Assembly: GCA_903772945.1 (NCBI GenBank)
Contig: CAICTM010000380.1
Span: 8,048-71,754, forward strand
From: Seminavis robusta
Lineage: Eukaryota; Bacillariophyta; Bacillariophyceae; Naviculales; Naviculaceae
Length of the DNA stretch: 63,707 nucleotides
Reading direction: 5' to 3'
Shown here: positions 23,091 through 31,740 of the stretch, one piece after another
Layout: every line of letters begins with the position of its first letter
Position numbering within the stretch: position 1 is the first letter of the stretch
Notes under the pieces: generated by a model
Database searches by the model: none
Seen by the model: only the letters and a program-made list of their open reading frames with translations
Told to the model about the DNA's origin: nothing
Made by a program: the position numbers and the translations under genes

Positions 23091-23867
23091 GGCAAAAAGA
23101 ACAACGAACGATTTTGTTGGATCGGATTGCAATATGGCAAGTAGCCTATCTGCTGCTGTCGCCTCCTGATGTGATACTTGAGAGATGGTACCGTCTGGCT
23201 TCACCAAAGACAAGACCACTCCTTGATGCAGACTCTTCCATAGAGATTCGATTTGTTTTGAAGTTAGAGATGAGCCTGTCCGTTCATAAAGTAAAGTCTT
23301 AACAACACTTGGCGAGAGATGGTTCTTTAGGCATTCGATGAGTGGAAATCCACGTGAACTCCCATTGTGGTGCGAAGCAGCTGTGCTGGTTTAGCCAGGT
23401 GGAAGAATCGCTGTGACATCTGTATACTCCAACAGTAGGGTCAGCAGTGCAGCCATCTGGCAATACAGAAATAGCTGAGGAACTCTATATACCCAAGGAT
23501 GATGCAGTTCTTCAGCCAAGACCAATATAGAAAGTTAGCTTGCCAGCACCAGCCAAATGAGATGCAAGAGAGCCAAAGCTGCATGGCTGAGTGCTGTCGA
23601 GGATTTTGTGTTCAGTTGATTTTAGCATAGTTTAAAGAAGAAGAAGTAATGAAAGGATAGTTGACCAGATACAGCCTCAGTAGCACTAGTTTCCCCACAG
23701 TTGAAGCCTTCCTGTGTGGATTGTGCCAAGGCAAAGAGTGAGTTGTTCAATCATTGCTGTGGAGATTGAATAACAGCGGCAGCCAGCTTTGTGGCTGGCC
23801 CATTCCCACTGTCAGAGGAGTGAGGCTCCAAGCAGAGCTCTCCACTCCCAGCCAGCTCTTTGTGCAT

Positions 23868-24452
23868 CTACCCTGACTGGATCTCATCGCATTGTTCCGC
23901 TAGTGTAACGGCTTCTGTGCCAAGATGAGTACTTAACACTTTCACTTGTGCCTCTTCCAGTTGTACATGGCCACGATGAAGCTTGTTGTCTGTCTGGAAC
24001 TTGGGTAGATACCATCGTCTGTGTTCCTGGCTATATAGAACATTGAAAGAGAATGGACATTTGACACCCTCCCCCTCAACAGGAAGCTGAGTCTGGGTGG
24101 TTTTGTTGCTCTCCTTTTGGGACCTTTGTTTGTAAAAACGACTCCTTGGACAACATATGGTAATGTGATTCCGCCTCTTATCGAATCCCTTGTTTTTGGT
24201 ACGGAATCCAGCAGTCTTGCAAGAAAGTACAAAGTATGGCATCAAAACTTCTTTAATATGCGCCGAATCACAAGATTGATGCATCGAAGGTAGCCAATAC
24301 ACCGTCGATTTCTCCATTCGATAATTATCGAACCCCAGAGTATCCATAATGTTTATCTCCTTTGGTGTATCATCAGTTAGTGAGGTTGCTACATTCACAA
24401 TGATTGGAGCAGGAGTCCATTCTTCATTCATTGATATTGTATCTAGCAACAT
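23868..24452 (-). CDS. Possible MULE/FAR1-type zinc-finger protein or transposase remnant
   Basis: 194 residues. The C-terminal half contains ITICCPRSRFY, then VKCPFSFNVLYSQEHRRWYL, then HRGHVQLE. This C..C..W-Y-L..HxGH layout resembles the N-terminal DNA-binding domain of FAR1 and Mutator-like transposases. No catalytic DDE region follows; the frame ends soon after the finger. The first ~90 residues have no known motif. Its position inside a structure with inverted ends supports a transposon origin. The family call is an inference from motif spacing only. Confidence 0.45.
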   Translation of the reverse strand: MLLDTISMNEEWTPAPIIVNVATSLTDDTPKEINIMDTLGFDNYRMEKSTVYWLPSMHQSCDSAHIKEVLMPYFVLSCKTAGFRTKNKGFDKRRNHITICCPRSRFYKQRSQKESNKTTQTQLPVEGEGVKCPFSFNVLYSQEHRRWYLPKFQTDNKLHRGHVQLEEAQVKVLSTHLGTEAVTLAEQCDEIQSG

Positions 24453-24589
24453 GGGAGAGTTCAGATAGGTAAGAGTCCATTTTACTTGATAAGCTTGTCA
24501 GGTATTATGGCCTGCAACAGTGCATCTTCCTCTCTGCCTCCCAAACACCTGCAAAACACCTGGCAAAAAAACTTAGCAAAAATTCGTCA

Positions 24590-24765
24590 CTATGTATTAT
24601 ACGTAAAACACGTACAACACATAATACATGTAATAACGTATAATATTGTTCCACTTGTGTTATCTGTGTTGTACGTATGACTTGTCTAATACATATTAAA
24701 AATGTTATATGTGTAATACGTATGATCTGTAGAATACATAGTGAAAATGTTATACGTATAATACA
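24590..24765. repeat. Right array of TATACGTATA-like units
   Basis: Degenerate units such as GTATTATACGTA, ATGTAATAACGTATAA and GTTATACGTATAATAC run up to the right terminal inverted repeat. They are the same unit family as the left array, in roughly inverted arrangement, but more diverged. Confidence 0.75.
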
Positions 24766-24790
24766 ACCGCGTGCGTTTCAGGGGCTCTCA

Positions 24791-25805
24791 GCGGACACGA
24801 AATGATGCAACTGTTAAAATTAATAGATCTAGAACGGGAGTAAAAAGGTAATAAATGATCGCTTATTACATGTACCAGTACTTTTACGGTACTAGTATCT
24901 GATTTCAGTGCAGGTTTACCAGTCCCGCATCCTCTAAAGCTGTTGGCCGGCATCGACATCAAGCATCAAGGTCCTCGTGCACATCAACCATCCACCGAGA
25001 ACAGCTCCGAGAACCCGCCGGAAACGAGCACAGGAAATGGGCATGGACTACTGGAGTACTTTTTGATAGCTAGTATTGCTGGAACTACATGTATTGCAGC
25101 TGATTGCATTGGAGCGTCCCAAGATGCAGCCAAAGTTTCGTACGATCAAGGTGGTCCCTGAAGCCGTTGCAGAAGGAAGAGACAAATGTTGGAGGCCATC
25201 GGATCCTTGTGGGAGACATACAGAGATTTGCTCAAGCCACTGCTTTCCAGACTCTGACTCATTCTATCAAGCAATGTTCTTTGTCATGCTTTGGTCTAGA
25301 CCTGTCATCTCGAGATATCCTTTGTGAATCCTGTGTTCTTTTGTTGCCAGGCCAAACGGTACGATACCCTACCGGTTCGGAATCGAATCTACCGGAGCTC
25401 CTGATCACATATCTCTGTGGCTCCAATGCCTCTAGCTAGCTAGTACGATGTACCGTCCCGGTAGTAAGGTGGCGTATGAAGATACATATTCTGTACCGTA
25501 TTGCACAGTACCCGTAGCATACTGTATATATTATACCGTATGACATAGAGGTCCAGGCCATGGTTCCACGTGTAGCCAATGCTGAGATCCAACCGTTAGT
25601 TGATGAGTGTTGATGTCAGTATCCTGTTCGATCAATCACTTCCGAAAACGAGCCAACATGATGCCTCTCCCACCAACAACAACAAAATGCAAACCTCTTT
25701 ACAATCCCAAGAAGTTACATTTGATTCTCTGCGAAAACTTGTCCTTGTCCTTCCTCCATCCACTAGCTAGTAGCTAGCTACCTCACCTGAAAGAATACTA
25801 CTCTA
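24791..25805. other. 1 kb spacer before the mitochondrial carrier gene
   Basis: No gene is supported. Overlapping short plus-strand frames at 24943-25439 have no motif. The region holds GCTAGCTAG words (25432-25443 and 25768-25785) and an AT-rich run with several GTACCGTA-like words at 25485-25545. The last part is the promoter of the SLC25 gene. Confidence 0.45.
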
Positions 25806-27070
25806 ATGGGACAATCAAAATACGATGAAGACTTGGGCAGCAGTTCAACACCAAGCGACCAAGGCGATGACGTTACGGCTTTGCAGGACTTCATTGCTGG
25901 TGGTGTCGCTGGATCTGCCTCTGTGGTTGTGGGTCATCCCTTTGATACAATCAAGGTATAGTATATGCTGCCAATGGAATGACTGCCGCATGTGAATATC
26001 TCTGTTGTCTTTTCTCATTTTCCGATTTTTTTTTTCTGCAAAGGTTCGTCTCCAGACGGCTCCCCCGCAAACATCTCTTGCATCAGTTGCATCTTCCTTT
26101 GGTGGTGTGGGAAGTCTCTTTCGCGGAATGGGGGCACCACTCTCTGCTGCTGCCGTGGTAAATGCTCTGATTTTTTCCAGTTATGGCGCAAGCTCTAGAC
26201 TATACGATCAATATATACCCTCTGGGAAATCTGCTTCAACCGAGACCACCGATTATCTAGATGGCAACAACGACGATGGATACAGCGATGGTGATTCCAT
26301 TTTCAAGTCTTTTCTTTGTGGAAGTTTCGCTGGCTTTGTACAGTGTGGAGTGATCTGTCCAATGGAACACATCAAATGCCGATTGCAAGTCCAACATGGC
26401 AAAGGAGCAGCCGACAACATTTACAAAGGTCCAATGGATGTCACTAGATCCATCATTCGCAGTCACGGCATACCCGGCCTCTTTCGGGGTTGGTGTACAA
26501 CATGTCTACGCGAAGTCCCAGCCTTTGGATTGTACTTTAGCAGTTATGATTATGTCAAGGACAGTGTGAACTCAATGATTGCCGCGAGGTATGGCGATGT
26601 TGACGACAATCCTCAAGAATCTCATGCCTGGATGGCATCTGCCTTTGCGGGAGGTGTCAGTGGGTGCATTACTTGGGCCGTTGTCTACCCCGGTGAGTGA
26701 ACGAACGAAATTGCGCGGCAAATCCGTCACAATGGTAGCATTTCCCTCACTTTTGCTTTTCCCCTATCGCGTTTAGTCGATGTGATAAAAACCCACATTC
26801 AAACCGCGCCACTCGACTCTCCAGTCTCCTTCATTGGTTCTGGGCGGTACCTTGCTGCCAAATATGGCTGGAGAGTACTTTTTAGAGGGTTGGGAATTAC
26901 CGTGTTTCGGGCATTCCCGGTCAACGGGACGATTTTCCCAGGCAAGTCCAAAAAATTGCGTGTCACGCCCGTCACAACGCTTTCATTATGGCAGCATGCC
27001 GCTCACATATCGCTTTTTCCTGCATCTCTCAGTCTATGAGTTCACATTGAACCATATAAGTAACCTGTAG
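25806..27070 (+). CDS. SLC25-family mitochondrial carrier
   Basis: Exons 25806-25955, 26044-26692, 26777-26941 and 27033-27070 give 333 residues, normal for the family. Three ~100-residue repeats are visible, each with the carrier signature: [13 protein letters not shown] (spanning intron 1), [13 protein letters not shown] and [12 protein letters not shown] (spanning intron 2). Glycine-rich helix starts ([35 protein letters not shown]) and [17 protein letters not shown] are typical of the carnitine/acylcarnitine and ornithine carrier branch, although the exact substrate is uncertain. The second signature has Glu in place of the usual Asp. Intron 3 uses a GC donor (G|GCAAGT at 26942) with a normal AG acceptor; without it the reading frame would lose the family's final helix ([13 protein letters not shown]). 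It acts in the inner mitochondrial membrane. Confidence 0.9.
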
Positions 27071-27557
27071 AAAGCATTGCTGGTGATTAGAATTACTTCC
27101 GTCTGATAGGTCCTGTGCTATCTCAAGCCACGTTCCTTTTGCAAATATTTAGTCTACGATTGTAGGTCCAAAGGAAATCGTCATCCGCCCGTAAATCACA
27201 CGACGGCAGCGGTGGTCGCCCTGCTATTCATACGGTAGAGCTGGCTGGTAACAATTTTATCCAAGTTGGCCAAGACATCAAACATTTGAGAGCGGAAATC
27301 ATGATGTGCCGCCTCGTGGTGGAAACGAACTTATTGATCTACCTAAAAGACAGCAGCATTGTGGGCAAAGGCATGGCCTAACTAAAGTGCGGAAAATTAG
27401 TGAGCTACGGAATCCAACATGAGTCAATAGAGTATGTTATCGCTTTGCTTTGTACAAGTACATTACACCACAAGAAGAAGACGAGAGAAACGGAACAAGG
27501 TTGCGAAGATCCTTTCGTTCCGATGGGTTGTCTGTTATTTGTCAAACATTTGTTGCT
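27071..27557. other. Convergent intergenic spacer
   Basis: The 3' regions of the carrier gene and of the minus-strand histidine phosphatase gene. No coding signal, repeat or RNA gene is apparent. Confidence 0.5.
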
Positions 27558-28927
27558 TCAAAATCCAATGTGAAGTACCACTATGCTTCCTGGTACGATC
27601 TCGTAGACAACCCCATTGTCGGTTGTTTTCTTCTGGAATTCAAGGCCAACGCATCCCCCGTTTCGGATCTTTTTGACCTTGGAAACATGATCGTAATCCT
27701 TAGGCAGAAATGTGCGGAAAAAGCTTCTAAACCAAAGAGAATGTCCTGCAGCAACAATATTTTCCTTCTTGATATCCTTGAAGATTGTTTCGGCAAAACT
27801 CTGTAGTCGAATGATGCCGTTGGAAGTGATAGGTTTGTTGCCCGTGTGCAAGGATGTGTCCAGATTGTTGTCAAAGTATGGTTTGAGGAATTTCGGATCT
27901 GTAAATGCCAGCTCGCATTTTCCCTTGGCTGGTGTGATACAGAGTGCATCCGGATTAAAGCTGACTTCTTGCATCTGTGAGAGAATGATAACCTTGTCGT
28001 TTTCGTATCCCCGATCTAGCCGCTCTCTGGCCCCAATGACAAGTGTGGAGATGGCTCTTCTGAGATTTGAGGACACAAGTTGTGAAGAAGGCTCTCTGGT
28101 AGGTGGTCCCTTTCCATCGGGCGATTCTCCGAGCATGATTCGTATGAGTCTCGCCTCTTTGGGTGTACTGAATTGTAGATTAGTGCGCATGAATTTCCGA
28201 ACAGATTCTGCCTGTGACTTGCCCATGTCATTGAGTGGTGAGTCGTAGAACCAGCTCTCTTTGTCCTGTCCAGTGACCATAAAGTACCATTCCATGAAGA
28301 ACGCTTTAATGGCATTTGGTATGAAAAACATGTAGAAGTTGAGTTTGGTCTTTTCGCCCCTTCAGAGAGAAGATTCATTCGGAAGAATTGTAATGAGTGG
28401 GTGAATAGGAATCGAGTCTTTTACCTACGATTCGTCAGGAAACTGAATCGGAAACATACCTATTGAATGTTTCATTCCACGTGCTGAACGATAATCACAA
28501 GAAATATGAGAGAAGATACAGATTAGATTCAAGAATTGAATTTCTTCCTTGTCGTCGTAACAGACAGGAGACTACCCCACAGAAGAAGTAAGTACAGCAA
28601 GTAATAACCCACATACCTTTGGCCATGCCTGACAAAGATGATAGTTTTGGTCTCTACTTTGTGGACAGTGGTATACTTGGGTACTTCTGGCTCCTTCCAT
28701 TTTTTGTCCTTGGAAAAGAGAAGGTATCGTGCCGTGTTGACAAAGAGAGTAAGTTTCCGTTGAGCCGCCATTGGGTTGATGGCCAAGCAAAAGATAGTGG
28801 CATACATCATGGGACGTTGAAGACTGGTGGCCAACCAGAAGGTGAAGAAAACCACCATATAAGGCAGCACTAACACAGCCCCAATCAACGACATGGTGTT
28901 GGAGGTGTTTGTCTTCTTTTGAGACAC
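27558..28927 (-). CDS. Membrane-anchored histidine phosphatase (phosphoglycerate-mutase-like)
   Basis: Exons 28927-28617, 28483-28460 and 28359-27558 give 378 residues. A hydrophobic helix at about residues 13-35 (LIGAVLVLPYMVVFFTFWL) anchors the N-terminus. The catalytic RHG motif (IIFVRHGQS) is at residues ~100-102, followed by TWNETFNRG. The 24-base second exon supplies STWNETFN, so the active-site loop depends on a micro-exon. The second catalytic histidine is in AAGHSLWFRSFFR (H~318). DSPLNDMGKSQAES and SNLRRAISTLVIG match the phosphate-pocket regions of branch 1. The substrate is unknown; family members dephosphorylate sugars, lipids or proteins. The gene starts 418 bases from the divergent cap methyltransferase gene. 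Confidence 0.85.
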
Positions 28928-29345
28928 TTGCTAGCTAGAGAGCAGAGAGAGAGACCAACAGTGCCAGGCGAACTTGGAAGATTCACTGTCTGATCACAGT
29001 CGATCATGGGCATGGGGCAGTCAACTTGTGTTCGTTGTTCGTTGCGTTGCTTTCAAGGCACTTTCAGCCGTTGAAGAATAACAAACAGCCCTTGTCGGTT
29101 AGAGCTAAAGATAAACATATCCCGCGGGAAAGACCTTCCTCCAAAAGCCACCATGCCATGGACCATGGAGGCTGCCCCTCACATCATTCATCGTGCCGTT
29201 GCTTCATTCCTTCTCGCAGCTTCGTACTGTACCGGGTGGTACTCCTCGAATACCTACAGTACGGTAGGGTAATTTACAGTAATAGAGGGTGTCGTCGAAG
29301 TGGTGTTTGACTTGGCTTGGCTTCGTTTATTTGGATCCGAATAAG
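28928..29345. other. Divergent promoter region
   Basis: Lies between the divergent histidine phosphatase and cap methyltransferase genes. CTAGCTAG occurs at 28931. A CCATGGACCATGG double palindrome is at about 29157-29169. Pyrimidine-rich sequence and GTACCGGG/GTACTCC words follow. The methyltransferase frame is open to 29289 without an earlier ATG. Confidence 0.5.
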
Positions 29346-31580
29346 ATGCCGTATCCAGTGGAGTCGCCCGCTATAAAGCACGATTTTCTGGTGCTATCCG
29401 AAGACGAACTGGGCGATGGCTCGCTGTTTAGCTCTTTGGAGCGACCGATCGATCCTCAGAAACTGAGCAAGAGAGCCACCGTTTACTCCTATCCCGACGG
29501 TCCGAAGTTCCCTGGTCCCATGTGTCGCAGCTTGACTGTGATTGGATTTTTGGAGACTTCGAATCCAATGGTGGAGAAATTGCTGCATCCTTCTCGCGGA
29601 GCCATGCAGCAATGCACCATTGCAGTCAAACGCTTCCAACCCAGTCTACCCGACAGAGACAAGGCCAATTCCACAAACTTTGCCAAATTCGTCACCAAAT
29701 TGCGAAGAACCGATGTCGTGGCCGTACTGAGCAAGGACAAATACGGACGTTTTGGACTGCTACGGCCAATGCAAGACGACGAAGACGAAAAGTTTGCGGC
29801 CGAATGCTTCGTGGGAGATACAGAAAATGCCAAGGGAATGGTACAGGGAAATGACAAGGCGAGCGCTGATGCTGCTGCTGCTGATGAGACAGAAATGTGG
29901 CAACCACCGGGAAGTACAGATGACAACAACAACAACGACAATCTATGGCAACCGCCAGGTGGAGGGGGAGCCGCAGACGATTCGGCGGGTCTTTGGATGC
30001 CCCCGTCGGCGGGAGATCAGCCAGATTTTGGAGCAACTTCAGCTTCAGATTTCACTACCAATAACAATGCAGACAAAGAACAACCCGCGTGGAATCCATC
30101 CAACAATGATGCAGACGACGACGCAAACACTACACATCCAGACAAAAAGAGATCTGCCGAAGACATGGAAAGTTCCATCTTCCACAAGGATACAGGCGCG
30201 GCAACCGCTGATAAATTCTACTCGGGATTGACCAGAACATTAGACACTAGATCCGAAAGTCGACTTTACCACATGCGATCTTTCAATGGATGGGTCAAGG
30301 CAACGCAAATTCAGGAACTCAATCCACAAACGCAAGGTGGGCGAAAACGAAAGGGAGTCTCGGGAAATCCACCCATGCGAGTGCTCGATTTGGCATGTGG
30401 AAAGGGAGGAGATTTAGGAAAATGGACCATTCATTCGCGAAAAATGAGTCGATACGTGGGGCTGGACGTTGCCAGAGGGTCCCTCAAAGATGCCGCAATT
30501 CGTGCCAGAGGAATCCGCAACAAACTAGACAATAATGCAACATTCACCGTAGCGGACTTGGGAGCCGATGTACCCGGAAGGCTCAAATCACACAAACGAA
30601 AACACATGCAGCCCCTCTTGTCATGGTCCCTTCAGGACGAATCTCCACACGAGACCGGAACGCCTGAGTTCAAACCAGTGCGGGGTGGGGGCGTGTCCTT
30701 GACGGAAAAGTTTGACGTCGTCTCGATACAATTTGCAATCCACTACATGATGAGCACGAGAAAAAGAGCTCGCAGATTCTTCCGTACCGTCAGTGAACTA
30801 CTAGAAATTGGCGGAAACCTCATCGCGACAACCATCGATGCAAGAATCGTCATTGAACGCCTCATGGGCTTGGGAGAGGACCTTCGCTTCGACTCGGACT
30901 CAGAAGAAGAAGATCCTGATAGGGAAATTGTTGTCACCGCTGGCGGAGGAGCCTGCCGGATTCGTTTCAAACCCGATATTGTTAAAAGAATCTTCCAGTC
31001 AATGGCTGCAAAAAAAGAAGACCCTTTGCACGAGGATATCTTTGGCCTGGAATACACCTTCACGCTGAAAGAAGGGTCTGATCATGCATCTGGTGTCGGT
31101 GAGGCAGTCGATCTGCCTGAGTGGCTGACGCCTATCCCAGTTCTGAAATCACTAGCAGAAGAAGCGGGACTAGAAATGGAGTACGGGCTGAACTTTCACG
31201 AATTCTACTTGGGTCGAATGGACCCTCAAGAGAATCCCGCAGCCCACCGTGCTCTTTACAACATGAAAGTTTTGAACAAAGAGGGGTCGATTTCAAGCGA
31301 AGAATGGGAAATTAGCAGGCTCTATTGTGCCATCAAGTTCCGGAAAGTCAGAGAAGCTCACTCGGTTCTAGAGGATGACTCCGATGAAGAAGAAGAGGAT
31401 GATGACGACGCAGCAGAGGAAGAAAGCGAGGATGCGACGGACACAAAGGCAAGCCAGCAGTTCTATATAAAGGCCATGATGAAAGCCAAAATGATCGTTG
31501 GGAAGGACCAATGGGACTCACTCTCTGGGGATGACAAGAAAAAGTTGGTGAATACACAACTCAAAAAACTAATGGCGTAA
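29346..31580 (+). CDS. mRNA cap guanine-N7 methyltransferase with long N-terminal extension
   Basis: Single exon, 744 residues from the first in-frame ATG. It uses AdoMet to methylate the guanine cap of nuclear mRNA. The methyltransferase starts near residue 343 with motif I VLDLACGKGGDLGKW, the signature of the RNMT/Abd1 family. It continues with GLDVARGSLKDAAIRA, FDVVSIQFAIHYM and a conserved C-terminal LNFHEFY. Residues ~1-150 form an extra globular part (including DVVAVLSKDKYGRFGLLRPM) that I do not recognise. It is tethered by ~150 disordered residues with three repeats of the type MWQPPG / LWQPPG / LWMPPS, which look like short linear binding motifs. The C-terminus has an acidic stretch (DSDEEEEDDDD) and a Lys-rich end. 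The usual family length is about 400-480 residues, so the N-terminal half is an addition. Confidence 0.9.
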   Translation: MPYPVESPAIKHDFLVLSEDELGDGSLFSSLERPIDPQKLSKRATVYSYPDGPKFPGPMCRSLTVIGFLETSNPMVEKLLHPSRGAMQQCTIAVKRFQPSLPDRDKANSTNFAKFVTKLRRTDVVAVLSKDKYGRFGLLRPMQDDEDEKFAAECFVGDTENAKGMVQGNDKASADAAAADETEMWQPPGSTDDNNNNDNLWQPPGGGGAADDSAGLWMPPSAGDQPDFGATSASDFTTNNNADKEQPAWNPSNNDADDDANTTHPDKKRSAEDMESSIFHKDTGAATADKFYSGLTRTLDTRSESRLYHMRSFNGWVKATQIQELNPQTQGGRKRKGVSGNPPMRVLDLACGKGGDLGKWTIHSRKMSRYVGLDVARGSLKDAAIRARGIRNKLDNNATFTVADLGADVPGRLKSHKRKHMQPLLSWSLQDESPHETGTPEFKPVRGGGVSLTEKFDVVSIQFAIHYMMSTRKRARRFFRTVSELLEIGGNLIATTIDARIVIERLMGLGEDLRFDSDSEEEDPDREIVVTAGGGACRIRFKPDIVKRIFQSMAAKKEDPLHEDIFGLEYTFTLKEGSDHASGVGEAVDLPEWLTPIPVLKSLAEEAGLEMEYGLNFHEFYLGRMDPQENPAAHRALYNMKVLNKEGSISSEEWEISRLYCAIKFRKVREAHSVLEDDSDEEEEDDDDAAEEESEDATDTKASQQFYIKAMMKAKMIVGKDQWDSLSGDDKKKLVNTQLKKLMA

Positions 31581-31740
31581 ACGAGGCAGGGTCGGTGCGA
31601 GCTATGACTAGTAAGTGTGAGTACTACTAGTAGCAGAGGTTGCTTCCATCTCCTTTAAGATCTACCCTAGAAACGAGATCCCTTTGGTGCTAGCTGTAGC
31701 TAACTTGGCCAAGGACAAACCACAAGAGCTAGGCTTCCTT

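Larger units (their letters stand above)
21870..24790. mobile_element. Putative DNA transposon with inverted ends and periodic TATACGTATA arrays
   Basis: The left end (TGAGAGACCCTGAAACGCAC from 21870) is the inverted copy of the right end (GTGCGTTTCAGGGGCTCTCA to 24790), with one mismatch over ~22 bases. The match then continues more loosely into TTATACGTATAA-type sequence on both sides. Just inside each end, and once internally, lies an array of 9-18 base units. The interior has an acidic plus-strand frame (22689-23090) and a minus-strand frame (23868-24452) with a Cys/His pattern like the zinc finger of Mutator-type (FAR1/MULE) proteins. No complete transposase is seen, so it may be non-autonomous or decayed. 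I could not find a target-site duplication directly outside the ends, so exact limits and superfamily are open. Confidence 0.6.

Noticed and set aside
22995..23220. Plus- and minus-strand frames behind the acidic element frame
   Set aside because: Short, overlapping and without splice sites that link them to the 22689 frame.
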